A stretch of 64,000 bases of DNA from CAWBLP01 sp963721065 (GCA_963721065.1 CAVRHO010000008.1:62001-126000), one strand, 5' to 3'. Shown: positions 25,903 to 35,751, counted from the first letter of the stretch. Made by a program: numbers and translations. Notes: generated by a model not told the origin, from the letters alone.

Positions 25903-26706
25903 TCAGGGTGGGCCGGTCGCGATCGCCGGCACCAGGCCGGCGGCGGCGGGCGGCACGGGCGCGACCGGTGGTTCGCCGATGCGGAAGCCCAGGATGCGGC
26001 GGAGGCCGTCGCGGGTCTGTTCCGGCCAGTCGAGGGCAGGATTGCGGTCCGCCTCGGTGTCGCAGAAGCCGACCTCGCGGCGGCGGAGTTCCTTCATCAG
26101 CCGCGGCAGGTTGCCGCGATACCACATGATGGCCTCCGACAGGGCGAGCCAGAAGCCGCCGTCACACAGGCTGGGTGCGATGCCAAGGTCGTGGCAGATA
26201 TCCGCCAGCGCCCGGCCGACCGGCCGGCGGCGAAGCTCCGCCTGGAGTTGGTCCAGGGTGGGAAGATGGTCGGGGTCCGGGGGTGCGTTGGGGTCGGGGC
26301 GCGGCACCGGGGCGGGGCGAGGCGGCGGGGTCGTGCCGGCCGGATCTGCCGCCGGCGGGCGGGCCGGGCGCGCGGCGGGCCGGTGGAGCGGGAAGAACAC
26401 GAGGTCGCGGCCGCGGGCGGCGCGGGCCAGCAGCACCCGTTCCAGCGCCATGCAGCGCAGCAGGCCGCGGGCGAGCCGGGCCTGGATCGCGGCGAGGCGG
26501 GCCGTGCCGAAGAACTGGGCGATGGCGGAGAAGCTGCGGGACCTGGCGCGGCGGTCGAGCGTGTCGGCCAGGTGGAGGCCGTAGCCGATCAGGATGTGGA
26601 GGATGGCGAGGACGTCGGCGATGTTCTGCGGCAGCGGCTTGCCGGGCCGGGCCTTTGCGGGGCCGGGGCGGGGAGAGGCGGCGGCGGTGTGGGCCGGTGC
26701 GTCCAT
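25903..26706 (-). CDS. uncharacterised protein with Pro/Ala-rich linker
   Basis: A 267-residue protein not recognised. The first part (about 20-110) is helical and basic: LPQNIADVLAILHILIGYGLHLADTLDRRA and a SFSAIAQFFGTARLAAIQARLARGLLR stretch. A Pro/Ala/Asp-rich linker (about 115-160) follows, then a second helical region (LADICHDLGIAPSLCDGGFWLALSEAIMWYRGN) and another Pro/Ala tail. No transmembrane span is certain. The ATG at 26706 follows an AT-rich stretch without a clear ribosome site. Codon use suits the genome, so it is probably a real gene, perhaps restricted to related species. Confidence 0.55.
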   Translation of the reverse strand: MDAPAHTAAASPRPGPAKARPGKPLPQNIADVLAILHILIGYGLHLADTLDRRARSRSFSAIAQFFGTARLAAIQARLARGLLRCMALERVLLARAARGRDLVFFPLHRPAARPARPPAADPAGTTPPPRPAPVPRPDPNAPPDPDHLPTLDQLQAELRRRPVGRALADICHDLGIAPSLCDGGFWLALSEAIMWYRGNLPRLMKELRRREVGFCDTEADRNPALDWPEQTRDGLRRILGFRIGEPPVAPVPPAAAGLVPAIATGPP

Positions 26707-26789
26707 GTTTATATTTCTAACTAACCTGGCGCGGTGAGGCAAGTGATTTCTGTCCTGACGGCCATATCGCGTCATGGCCGGTGAGGGGG

Positions 26790-26967
26790 GGGTGATACCA
26801 GCCCGCGTAATCACTGACGCTCACCGCTGGCCCAACCGTCGTGGCGGGCGCAGGCGCGCCACCCACGACTTTATTGATGGCAACCACGAAAGTCGTGGAT
26901 GGCCGGCCTTCGCCGGCATGACGCTTGATGCCCACCCGTGTGTCACACGATATGCGGATTGGTATGA
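26790..26967. repeat. R2 element, full copy with outer inverted repeats
   Basis: Outer ends GATACCAGCCCGCGTAA and ACGATATGCGGATTGGTAT are inverted relative to one another. Inside is the hairpin: GTCGTGGCGGGCGCAGGCGC..CCACCCACGACTT and AAAGTCGTGGATGGCCGGCC..TTCGCCGGCATGACG. The layout matches the copies at 37798-37977 and 52812-53009. About 178 bp, noncoding. Confidence 0.75.
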
Positions 26968-26977
26968 GGGGGCTGTA

Positions 26978-27101
26978 ACCACCCATGACTTCGTCCTGCG
27001 GAGAGCATCTTTCCGCATGCCTGTGCCGGAGGTTTTTCGTCGTTCCCGGGTGCCGTCGGCATGACGAAGTCGTGGATGGCGGCCTTCGCCAGCCACGACG
27101 T
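26978..27101. repeat. R2 hairpin element, long-loop copy
   Basis: Arms AACCACCCATGACTTCGTC and GACGAAGTCGTGGATGGC enclose about 80 bases, including GAGAGCATCTTTCC and TGTGCCGGAGGTTTTTCGTC, which match the inside of the copy at 19796-19966. It ends with GGCCTTCGCCAGCCACGACG. It directly follows the full R2 copy. Confidence 0.7.
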
Positions 27102-27230
27102 GGCACGATCTGCCTTCGGCTACGCCCGCGAATGTGGCGCCTGCATGGGCCGTCCGTTGCTACGGCTCGGTCCGGTCCGCCTGCGTGCAAAGCCGTTTCT
27201 TGACACGAATGAGGCGCCGGGCGGCAATCT

Positions 27231-28241
27231 TCAGCCGACGCGGATCACCACCTTGCCGAGGTGCTTCTGGCTTTCCAGGTGGCGGTAGGCGTCCTTCGCT
27301 TCCTCGAAGGAAAACACGCGGTCGATCACCGGGGTGATCCGGTGCAGCGCGATCATCCGGTTCATCGCCTCGAACATCTGCCGCGAGCCGACATAGATCC
27401 CGCGCAGCAGCAGGTTGCGCCGCAGCACCGGGGTGGGGTTGATCTCGCCGCCGGTCAGCACGCCGATCAGGTGCACCTGCCCGCCGATCCGCGCCGCCTC
27501 CACCGAGCGGGGCAGGGTGCCGGCGCCGCCCACCTCCACCACGTGGTCCACGCCGCGCCCGCCGGTCAGGTCCAGCACCGGCTTCTCCCAGTCCGGATGC
27601 TGCCGGTAGTTCACGCCGTCCGAGGCGCCCAGCGACTTCGCCCGCGCCAGCTTGTCGTCGGACGAGGACGTCGCGATCACCCGCGCCCCCGCCGCATGGG
27701 CGAACTGCAACGCGAAGATCGACACCCCGCCGGTGCCAAGCACCAGCACGGTCTCGCCGGCCTTCAGCGGGCGGCCGGCATACAGCGCGTTCCAGGCGGT
27801 GACGGCGGCGCAGGGCAGGGTGGCGGCCTGCTCGAAGGACAGGTGCTCCGGGACGGGCACCAGGCCGTCCTGGTCGAACAGCACGTATTCCGCCAGCACG
27901 CCGTCGATCGAGCCGCCCAGGGAGGAGGCGACGTGGTACGGCTCGATGTCGCCGCCGATCCAGCTTTGCATGAAGATCCCGGCGACGCGGTCGCCGGCCC
28001 GCACGCGGGTGACGCCGGGGCCGATCTCGGCCACCTCGCCGGCGCCGTCCGACAGCGGCACCAGGTCCTTGGGCAGCGGTCCCCGCACGGAGCGGCCGGC
28101 GGCGACGCCCAGGTCGCGGTAGTTCAGCGAGGCGGCGCGCATGCGCACCAGCACCTGGCCGGGGCCGGGTCGTGGCGTGGGTTCGTCCCGCAGTTCCAGC
28201 GAGTCGATGCCGTTTGCCTGGGGGAAGCGGTAGATGCGCAT
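27231..28241 (-). CDS. zinc-binding-dehydrogenase family / quinone oxidoreductase-like
   Basis: A 336-residue MDR-superfamily NAD(P)H oxidoreductase. The N-terminal GroES-like domain (MRIYRF..LNYRDLGVAAGR, residues 1-125) leads to the Rossmann domain with VLVLGTGGVSIFALQFAHAAGARVIATSSSDDKL. The structural and catalytic zinc cysteines of classical alcohol dehydrogenases are absent, as in quinone oxidoreductases. It probably reduces an enone or quinone with NADPH. It lies 12 bases downstream of the 2-hydroxyacid dehydrogenase gene on the same strand with AGGAACC before its ATG, so the two are likely one operon. Confidence 0.85.
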   Translation of the reverse strand: MRIYRFPQANGIDSLELRDEPTPRPGPGQVLVRMRAASLNYRDLGVAAGRSVRGPLPKDLVPLSDGAGEVAEIGPGVTRVRAGDRVAGIFMQSWIGGDIEPYHVASSLGGSIDGVLAEYVLFDQDGLVPVPEHLSFEQAATLPCAAVTAWNALYAGRPLKAGETVLVLGTGGVSIFALQFAHAAGARVIATSSSDDKLARAKSLGASDGVNYRQHPDWEKPVLDLTGGRGVDHVVEVGGAGTLPRSVEAARIGGQVHLIGVLTGGEINPTPVLRRNLLLRGIYVGSRQMFEAMNRMIALHRITPVIDRVFSFEEAKDAYRHLESQKHLGKVVIRVG

Positions 28242-28253
28242 GGCAGGTTCCTG

Positions 28254-29234
28254 TCAGTAGCCGCGGGCGATGTCGAAGCGGTTGGGCAGCGTCCTGCCGG
28301 CCCGCCAGGCGCTGACATTCTCCAGGAAGATGTCGAGGCTGCGCGGGTTGTAGGTGGCCGGATCGTCGGCGGCGGTATGGGGGCTGATCACCAGGTTGGG
28401 GGTGGTCCACAGCCGGTGGCCGGGCGGGATGGGTTCCGGGTCGAACACGTCCAGCACCGCGCCGGACAGATGGCCGCTGTCCAGCAGGTCGCACAGCGCG
28501 TCCTGGTCGGTGAGTTCGCCCCGGCCGATGTTCACCACTCCGGCGCCGCGCGGCAGGCGTTCCAGGCGCTGGCGGGGCATGATGTTGCGGGTGCTGTCGG
28601 TCAGCGGGCAGGCGAGCACCAGGTAGTCGGTCTGCGGCAGCACCGCGTCCAACTGGTCGGGCGCGATGACCTCGGCGCAGGCGGGGTGGGGCGCCGGATG
28701 CGCGCGCACGCCGGTCACCTGCATCCCGAAATGCGCCGCATGGGTGGCGGTGGCGCCGCCGAGCGTGCCCAGGCCGATGATGGTGAGGCGCTTGCCGGCG
28801 AGGACCGTGCCCCACAGCTTCTGCCAGCGTCCGGCGCGCTGGTGGGTCACCATCTGCGGCACACGGCTGGCCAGCATCAGCACGGCCATGATGCCGAACT
28901 CGCCTGACTTCACCGCGTGCGTGCCGCGGTTGTTCAGCAGCGTCGCGCCCGGCGGCAGCCAGTCGAACGGGGCGAGCTTGTCCAGGCCGGCATTGGTAAT
29001 GAACAGCAGCTTCAGCTTCGGCGCAGCGCAGGGGAACTGTGCCTTCACCACGCTGACGTCGCAGACCAGCGCCTGGGCATCGCGCATGGCGGCGGCGAAG
29101 TCGGCATTGGTGGTGCCGATGGTGACGTCGTGGTCGCCGCCGGTGTCGGCGGCGCGGGCCAGGGCGGCCTGCCACATGGGCAGGGAGAAGGTGAACAGCG
29201 GGTCGTCGGCCGGATTCTGGATGTGGATTCGCAT
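28254..29234 (-). CDS. D-isomer-specific 2-hydroxyacid dehydrogenase
   Basis: A 326-residue NAD(P)-dependent dehydrogenase. Visible features are the Rossmann motif LTIIGLGTLGGATATHAAHFG, the substrate loop NRGTHAVKSGEFGIMAVLML, the catalytic Arg region NIGRGELTDQDAL, the acidic DVFDPEPIPPGHRLW and the catalytic His in NLVISPHTA. It would reduce a 2-ketoacid to a D-2-hydroxyacid or the reverse. The substrate is unknown. It is the first gene of the pair with the quinone-oxidoreductase-like gene. Confidence 0.87.
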   Translation of the reverse strand: MRIHIQNPADDPLFTFSLPMWQAALARAADTGGDHDVTIGTTNADFAAAMRDAQALVCDVSVVKAQFPCAAPKLKLLFITNAGLDKLAPFDWLPPGATLLNNRGTHAVKSGEFGIMAVLMLASRVPQMVTHQRAGRWQKLWGTVLAGKRLTIIGLGTLGGATATHAAHFGMQVTGVRAHPAPHPACAEVIAPDQLDAVLPQTDYLVLACPLTDSTRNIMPRQRLERLPRGAGVVNIGRGELTDQDALCDLLDSGHLSGAVLDVFDPEPIPPGHRLWTTPNLVISPHTAADDPATYNPRSLDIFLENVSAWRAGRTLPNRFDIARGY

Positions 29235-29393
29235 GCCGGCCAGCCTGCCTCATTGCTGGCCGGTTGTCATACCGGGCGGCTGGCCGTCACGGGCACTGCC
29301 CGGCGCTCGTCCGCGACGGGGGGAGCCAGCGAGCACGCGGTGGGCACCGCCCCGGGGGCGGACCCGAAGCCGGCTGGCTCTGCGCGACGGTCT

Positions 29394-30449
29394 TCAGGAA
29401 GTTGGGGTCTTGAGGAAGTCAGCGAGTTTTGTGACCGCCGTCAGCTTGTCGGTCTTGTCCAGCGCCGCCAGTTCGGCTGCCAGCCGGTCCATGGCCGATT
29501 CGTAGATCTGCCGCTCGGAAAAGCTCTGGTCCGGCTGGCCGGCATTGCGGCGCAGGTCGCGCACCACCTCGGCAATGGCCAGCGGGTCGCCGGAGTTGAT
29601 CTTCGCCTCATACTCCTGGGCGCGGCGCGACCACATCGTGCGCTTGATGCGGGCCTTGCCCTTCAGCACGGTCATCGCCTGGTCGAACTGCTTGCGGGTG
29701 GACAGCTTGCGCAGGCCGGCACTGCGGGCCTTGGCCACCGGCACCCGCAGCGTCATGCGGTTCTCGTCGAAGGTGATGTGGATCAGCTCCAGCTTGTGGC
29801 CGGCGATCTCCTCGATGGCGATGCGCTCCACCCGGCCGACGCCGTGAGTCGGGTACACGACGGGGTCGCCTTCGTGGAACACCTCGGCCTTGGCGGGCAT
29901 GCGCGGCGTCAGCACCGGCGGGCCGGGCGGCATGCCCGGCGGACGCCGACCTGGTTCGGCCCGACGGGCAGACGCCCCCGCCCGGGCGGGGGACGCGTCC
30001 TGGGGCGGTGTCTGCGTGCCGGCTTTGCGCTCGGCCGATGGCGCGGGCGCCGGCGGGGCTTCGGCAGGAGCGGCAGACGCCTGCGGCACGGACGGTTCGG
30101 CGGGCGTGGCCGAATGGGGCGCGGCAGCCCCCGGCCCGGCCGGCCTGGTCCCCGCCCGCCTGGCTTTGGCCTGGTTCGCCGAAGCGGCGGTCGCGGCTGC
30201 GGCCTTGCGGGACGGTCGCGCGGCAAGTTCGGCCGTGGCGGATGCCGTCGGCTTCTTCGCCGGGGGCCTGTTGGCTGCGGTCGCCTTGGTCGGCTGAGTG
30301 GGAGCCTTGGTCGGCTGGGGGGGAGGAGCCTTCTTTACGGCAACAGCGACCGCCTTGGCCTGTGACCGTACCCTGGCCGGCTTTGCGGCCGTGGCACGTC
30401 CCTGGCCGGCGCTGCGGCCCGGCTTCGCAGTTGCGGCGAATGCCTTCAT
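29394..30449 (-). CDS. carD: CarD/CdnL-family transcription regulator with long basic tail
   Basis: A 351-residue protein. The CdnL domain (about 185-345) binds the RNA polymerase beta subunit and promoter DNA: FHEGDPVVYPTHGVGRVERIA, LELIHITFDENRMTLRVPVAKA, GLRKLS and the helical end RKQFDQAMTVLKGKARIKR..MWSRRAQEYEAKINSGD. The first roughly 180 residues are a low-complexity Ala/Pro/Lys/Arg tail (KPARVRSQAKAVAVAVKKAP, PTKAPTQPTKAT) resembling histone-H1-like tails. The ATG at 30449 has GAGGTG upstream. CarD stabilises the open complex at rRNA and growth promoters. It follows fdxA on the same strand by about 200 bases, an arrangement common in Alphaproteobacteria. Confidence 0.9.
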   Translation of the reverse strand: MKAFAATAKPGRSAGQGRATAAKPARVRSQAKAVAVAVKKAPPPQPTKAPTQPTKATAANRPPAKKPTASATAELAARPSRKAAAATAASANQAKARRAGTRPAGPGAAAPHSATPAEPSVPQASAAPAEAPPAPAPSAERKAGTQTPPQDASPARAGASARRAEPGRRPPGMPPGPPVLTPRMPAKAEVFHEGDPVVYPTHGVGRVERIAIEEIAGHKLELIHITFDENRMTLRVPVAKARSAGLRKLSTRKQFDQAMTVLKGKARIKRTMWSRRAQEYEAKINSGDPLAIAEVVRDLRRNAGQPDQSFSERQIYESAMDRLAAELAALDKTDKLTAVTKLADFLKTPTS

Positions 30450-30648
30450 ACCCGACACCTCACAGACATGACACCTGTGACCCGCATGTCGGGCTAGCCG
30501 CCCCAAGTCCCTCCGGTCAGGGCGTTCCCAACCATGGGATCTGCTCCCAGTGCACCGGCACCAGACGCGCGCCTGGACCACCGCGGTGGATGCCGCCCGC
30601 CACTATAGCATCAGACCCGTTTCAGGTCAGGGGGCACGCGCGGCCCGA

Positions 30649-30981
30649 TCAGGGCTTTCCCGGCTCCGGCGAGAAATGCTGTTTCTTCCCCGGCTTGTCC
30701 TTCCACTCGTCGGCGTCGTCCGGCGGCGGGCCCTTGCGGGTGATGTTCGGCCACAAGGCCGCGTAGGTGCGGTTCTGCTCCAGCCAGTCGGTGGCCTTGT
30801 CGTCACTGTCCGGTACGATGGCTTCGGCTGGGCATTCCGGTTCGCACACGCCGCAGTCGATGCACTCGTCCGGATGAATGACCAGCATGTTTTCGCCGAC
30901 ATAGAAGCAGTCCACGGGACAGACTTCCACGCAGTCCATGTACTTGCAGCGAATGCAGTTTTCGATAACGACGTAGGTCAT
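30649..30981 (-). CDS. fdxA: 7Fe ferredoxin FdxA
   Basis: A 110-residue ferredoxin with a [3Fe-4S] and a [4Fe-4S] cluster. The cysteine pattern is Cys9, 12, 17, 21 and 25 in the first half (CIRCKYMDCVEVCPVDCF) and Cys40, 43, 46 and 50 in the second (CIDCGVCEPECP). The C-terminal 50 residues (WLEQNRTYAALWPNITRKG) form the extension typical of proteobacterial FdxA. It is a low-potential electron carrier. The carD neighbour is conserved. Confidence 0.95.
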   Translation of the reverse strand: MTYVVIENCIRCKYMDCVEVCPVDCFYVGENMLVIHPDECIDCGVCEPECPAEAIVPDSDDKATDWLEQNRTYAALWPNITRKGPPPDDADEWKDKPGKKQHFSPEPGKP

Positions 30982-31241
30982 GCGAGCCCCCGGCAGCAGG
31001 CCGCCGCGGCGAATCCCGCGAAGCCTGATTCAGTCGCGGCGGTATGCCGAGGTTTGCCCGATCGTGCAAGGTGGGGCGCGGTATGGCAGATGCCGCATAT
31101 CCTGGGGCGTGCGGCCCGCGCGGCGATCCGGCAGGGCAGTCACAGCGGCTCTGCGCAATCCGCGTCGCGCTCGGCCGTTGGCGGCGCCGGCTCGGCGTAG
31201 TGGGCGCAGGTCCGCCAGCCATGACTGTTCTGACGGCACCT

Positions 31242-31370
31242 GCGGAAAGACGTGGGTGGCCGGCCTTCGCCGACCACGACGCTGTACGCGCGGCCGACGG
31301 TCAACCTCTGCCGACCACGACGATGTACGCGTCAGGTGCCGACCACGACGCTTGTACGTGCGGTCTTCGG
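31242..31370. repeat. R2 half-element with short direct repeats
   Basis: AAGACGTGGGTGGCCGGCCT, ending TTCGCCGACCACGACG, is the right half of R2. It is followed by three direct copies of TGCCGACCACGACG-TGTACG spaced 30-40 bases apart. The facing left arm is not recognisable. It lies in the 412-base gap between fdxA and the end of radA; no gene is apparent in the gap. Confidence 0.6.
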
Positions 31371-31393
31371 TCAATCTCGAAGCGGGTTTGGCA

Positions 31394-32785
<1,392 letters not shown>

Positions 32786-32939
32786 TGAACAACTCCGTAC
32801 TCGCGGTCCAGCATCGCCTGGCCGCGTTACCGGTTGCTTAGCGCAGGCGGCCGGAGTCGGCAGCGTGTTCCCCGCCGGGCCGGGCGGGAACACGGGCATC
32901 ACACGAACGTGCATCGAACCGGGCGGCCGGGCCTGGATT

Positions 32940-32957
32940 CATGATATATGCATCATG
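32940..32957. promoter_or_regulatory. probable BigR operator palindrome
   Basis: CATGAT-N6-ATCATG is a perfect 6+6 inverted repeat just upstream of bigR, in the 170-base gap shared with divergent radA. A looser ATTC/GAAT pair frames it, like the AT-rich palindromes bound by BigR and SqrR. Its position overlapping the expected start region of the repressor gene suggests autoregulation. Regulation of radA from the same gap is possible but unsupported. Confidence 0.5.
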
Positions 32958-32979
32958 TTGAATGTATGCCACGGAATGC

Positions 32980-33330
32980 ATGATCGCCGTGCCCGAGACG
33001 ACGGAAATCGCTCCGCCCGAGCTGGATCCCGCCACGATGGAGGCCAGGGCCGCCGAGGCCGAGGCGTTTCTGCGCTCGCTCGCCAGTCGGCACCGATTGA
33101 TGATTCTCTGCCGGCTGACCCAGGGCGAGACATCCGTTGGGGAACTGGTCCGGTGCCTCGGCCTGCCGCAGTCGAATGTCTCCCGCCATTTGGCGTGCTT
33201 GCGGGAGGAAGGGTTGGTCGCGACGCGGCGCGATGGGGTAACGATCCACTACCGCATCGGCTCGGAGCGTGTGCGGCCGATCCTCGTCGCGCTTTACCGG
33301 CTGTTCTGCGCGCCCCCGGACACCTGCTGA
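32980..33330 (+). CDS. bigR: ArsR-family persulfide-sensing repressor, BigR/SqrR type
   Basis: A 116-residue winged-helix repressor. Helix-turn-helix: TSVGELVRCLGLPQSNVSRHLACLREEGLV; beta wing: RRDGVTIHYRIG. Two cysteines stand out: Cys44 (RLMILCRL, alpha2) and Cys110 (YRLFC, last helix), 66 residues apart, the same spacing as the disulfide/tetrasulfide-forming pairs of BigR (Cys42/108) and SqrR (Cys41/107). By family, persulfide links them and releases DNA. An ATG at 32962 would add six residues, but only 32980 has a GGA-type ribosome site. The following genes make a persulfide-handling operon, which supports the call. Confidence 0.82.
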   Translation: MIAVPETTEIAPPELDPATMEARAAEAEAFLRSLASRHRLMILCRLTQGETSVGELVRCLGLPQSNVSRHLACLREEGLVATRRDGVTIHYRIGSERVRPILVALYRLFCAPPDTC

Positions 33331-33645
33331 CGGTGCTGCCGTTCACTCCGGGCGTCGCCGCTGCAGGCGGGTGCGGTCGAGCGTCGCCGGTCGTGCTTCC
33401 GGCCAACCCGCAGGGCGTTGCGTCGTGCAGCACCGGCTCTTTGCCCGTCTGACGCCGTCGTCGCAGCCTGCATGCCTTGCCGCAACGCCGCCGGCCTGGG
33501 GCTCGGGGAGGACCGTCCGCACTTCACGTCGCCAACCGCGATGCTGCCCGCTGCAAGCCAGCCAACCGCAATACATCCCGCCGCAATACGGGCAACCGCA
33601 ACACAGCCCACCGCAACAGCCAACCGCAACACAGGAGGACACGAC
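33331..33645. other. bigR-blh gap with short tandem repeats
   Basis: A 315-base gap. From 33561 to 33632 it contains about five degenerate units around CAACCGCAACACAG / CCGCAATACAGC. The rest shows no gene. The ribosome site of blh (ACAGGAGG, 33631-33638) grows directly out of the last unit. It may carry an internal promoter or mRNA spacer. Confidence 0.55.
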
Positions 33646-34527
33646 GTGGCCGAACCGCTGGTCAAAGGCTTCTTCGACAAGCGTACGTTCAGCGTGCAGT
33701 ACGTGGTTGCCGACCCGCAGACCGGAAGCTGCGCGATCATCGACCCGGTGCTGGATTACGATCCGAACGCGGGCACCATCGCGACCTGGTCCGCCGACGC
33801 GCTGCTGGCCCATGTCCGCGAGCAGGGGTTTCGGCTGGAGTGGATCCTCGATACGCATCCGCATGCCGATCACCTGTCCGCCGCCGGCTACCTGAAGGAC
33901 AGGACCGGTGCGCCGACCGCGATTGGCGACCAGGTCGTGGTGGTGCAGAAGCTGTGGAAGGACATCTACAACCTTCCCGACACGGTGCCGACCGATGGCT
34001 CCCAATGGGACCGGTTGTTCGCCGACGGCGATGCGTTCCGCATCGGTGAGATCGAGGCCAAGGCGATGCTGTCGCCGGGCCACACGCCGGCCTCGGTCAC
34101 CTACGTCATCGGCGATGCGGCCTTCATCCACGACACGCTGTTCATGCCCGATTACGGATCGGCCCGCGCCGACTTTCCCGGCGGCGACGCCAGCACGCTG
34201 TGGCGGAGCATCCAGCGCATCCTGTCGCTGCCGGCAGCGACGCGGCTGTTCACCGGCCACGACTACATGCCGGGCGGGCGGGAGCCGCAATGGGAAAGCA
34301 CGGTCGCCGAGCAGAAGGCGCGGAACAAGCATCTGCAGCAGGCGTCCGATGAGGCCGCGTACGTGGCGATGCGCAACCAGGTGGACAGCGGCCTGCCGCT
34401 GCCTCGGTTGCTGCTGCAATCATTGCAGGTGAATATCATGGGCGGCCGGCTGCCGGCGCCCGAGAGCAACGGCAGGCGCTACCTGAAGCTGCCGCTCGAT
34501 GCGTTTCCCAAAGCGGTATGGAGTTAG
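33646..34527 (+). CDS. blh: MBL-fold persulfide dioxygenase-like hydrolase (Blh)
   Basis: A 293-residue metallo-beta-lactamase fold enzyme of the ETHE1/Blh group, predicted to oxidise glutathione persulfide to sulfite using Fe(II). Metal ligands are visible: THPHADHLSAAGYL (His-x-His-x-Asp-His), SPGHTPASVTYV (His), the bridging Asp in DTLFMPDYG and the FTGHDY His. The C-terminal VNIMGGRLPAPESNGRRYLKLP is typical of Blh encoded next to BigR. The GTG at 33646 has a strong AGGAGG eight bases upstream. Unlike fused versions in other bacteria, the rhodanese is a separate gene two positions downstream. Confidence 0.88.
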   Translation: MAEPLVKGFFDKRTFSVQYVVADPQTGSCAIIDPVLDYDPNAGTIATWSADALLAHVREQGFRLEWILDTHPHADHLSAAGYLKDRTGAPTAIGDQVVVVQKLWKDIYNLPDTVPTDGSQWDRLFADGDAFRIGEIEAKAMLSPGHTPASVTYVIGDAAFIHDTLFMPDYGSARADFPGGDASTLWRSIQRILSLPAATRLFTGHDYMPGGREPQWESTVAEQKARNKHLQQASDEAAYVAMRNQVDSGLPLPRLLLQSLQVNIMGGRLPAPESNGRRYLKLPLDAFPKAVWS

Positions 34528-34531
34528 CGGC

Positions 34532-35218
34532 ATGTTGCCTGTTTCCCGCCGGGCGGCGCTCGGCGGCGCGCTGGCCGGGCTTGGAGTTGTCGCCGGCGAA
34601 CGGCTGGCTCGGGCGCGGGCTGCCGTTGCTGTTGCCGATACGTCGGTTGCCGATGCGCCCTTGTTCCGCGATCCGGACGCCCCCGTGCTGGGCAATCCGC
34701 AGGGCAGCCTGCCGATGGCCGAGTTCTTCGACTACCGCTGTCCCTACTGCCAACAGATGCACCCGCTGGTCAGGCGGCTGCTGCAGGCGGAGTCCGACAT
34801 CCGCTATGTCGCGAAGGAGTGGCCGGTGTTCGGCGGCGTTTCGGTTGTCGCCGCCCGCGCCGCGCTGGCGGCGAACTGGCAGGGCCGGTTCGCCGCGGTG
34901 AACACCGCGCTGTTCCGTGCCGGCGGCGGGCTGGATGCGGCGCGGGTGCGTGCCGCCGTGCAGGACGCCGGCGTCGATATGGCCCGGTTCGATCACGACC
35001 TGTCGGCGCGGCGTGACGACCTGGATGCCAGTCTGGGACGCGTGGCGATGCAGGCCGGATCACTGGGGCTGCAGGGCACGCCGGTCTTTGTCATCGGCAC
35101 TTACGTGGTGCCCGGGGCGTTGTCCTACGACGACCTGCGCAAGGTCGTCGCGAAGGCGCGCGCGAAGCTGCAATCCAGCGACGGGGCAAAGCCCGGGGCC
35201 GTGCATTCGCCAATTTAG
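34532..35218 (+). CDS. Tat-exported DsbA-family thiol oxidoreductase
   Basis: A 228-residue thioredoxin-fold protein. It starts four bases after blh with GGAG upstream and opens with the twin-arginine signal PVSRRAALGGALAGLG. The active site is Cys70-Pro-Tyr-Cys73 (FFDYRCPYCQQMHP), followed by a helical insertion and the cis-proline loop GLQGTPVFVIG near residue 190. This matches DsbA/Com1-like periplasmic oxidoreductases. In this operon it may handle periplasmic thiols or persulfides during sulfide stress (inference); general disulfide formation is the alternative. Confidence 0.85.
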   Translation: MLPVSRRAALGGALAGLGVVAGERLARARAAVAVADTSVADAPLFRDPDAPVLGNPQGSLPMAEFFDYRCPYCQQMHPLVRRLLQAESDIRYVAKEWPVFGGVSVVAARAALAANWQGRFAAVNTALFRAGGGLDAARVRAAVQDAGVDMARFDHDLSARRDDLDASLGRVAMQAGSLGLQGTPVFVIGTYVVPGALSYDDLRKVVAKARAKLQSSDGAKPGAVHSPI

Positions 35219-35236
35219 CAGCAGAGGAGTCGTTGC

Positions 35237-35623
35237 ATGTCCATTCGCAACGCAAGCGATATGGTCGCGAAGGCCGACGCGACCGTCGAGACACTTGGCG
35301 CGGAGGATGCGCTGAAGCTTGCCGGCGATCCGAACACGGTCCTGGTCGATGTGCGGGAGACGGCGGAGGTGCAGTCGTCCGGCGGCGTCAACGGGGCGGT
35401 GCACGCGCCGCGTGGCTTTCTGGAATTCATGGCCGATCCGGCCAGCGGACGTCATCTGCCCGAGCTTTCTCCCGACAAACGGCTGGTGCTGTTCTGTGGG
35501 TCGGGCCATCGGTCTGCGCTGGCGGCCAGGACGCTGCAGGACATGGGCTATCCGAATGTGGCCCATGTCTCTGGTGGATTCGGGGCGCTGAAGCAGGCCG
35601 GGGCGCAGGTCGGCGGTTCCTGA
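35237..35623 (+). CDS. single-domain rhodanese-like sulfurtransferase
   Basis: A 128-residue rhodanese. Key parts: VLVDVRETAEVQSSGGVNGAVHAPRG (CH2A region) and the active-site loop Cys87-GSGHRS in LVLFCGSGHRS, with the second glycine-rich end YPNVAHVSGGFGALKQAG. Cys87 would carry the persulfide sulfur. No signal peptide, so cytoplasmic. The start ATG at 35237 lies 18 bases after the DsbA-like gene with AGAGGAG upstream. It would supply or remove persulfide sulfur alongside Blh. Last gene of the bigR operon. Confidence 0.9.
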   Translation: MSIRNASDMVAKADATVETLGAEDALKLAGDPNTVLVDVRETAEVQSSGGVNGAVHAPRGFLEFMADPASGRHLPELSPDKRLVLFCGSGHRSALAARTLQDMGYPNVAHVSGGFGALKQAGAQVGGS

Positions 35624-35751
35624 CCTCGGGGCGCCGGGTTCGGGCGCTGCCGCTGTCGGGCGGCGTCCGGCGGCGCATCACGTCAGTCGGCTGCGTGCCG
35701 TGCTGCACTCGCGTTGCGTGGCCGGTGCGTTCGACGGCGCGAGCGCAGACA

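Noticed and set aside
27160..29253. 697-codon minus-strand frame across two dehydrogenase genes
   Set aside because: It is a shifted reading of the 2-hydroxyacid dehydrogenase and quinone-oxidoreductase genes, both of which have normal length and motifs in their own frames.
33418..33645. 76-codon N-terminal extension of blh
   Set aside because: The upstream frame is low-complexity and repeat-derived; the GTG at 33646 has a strong AGGAGG and matches the family N-terminus.
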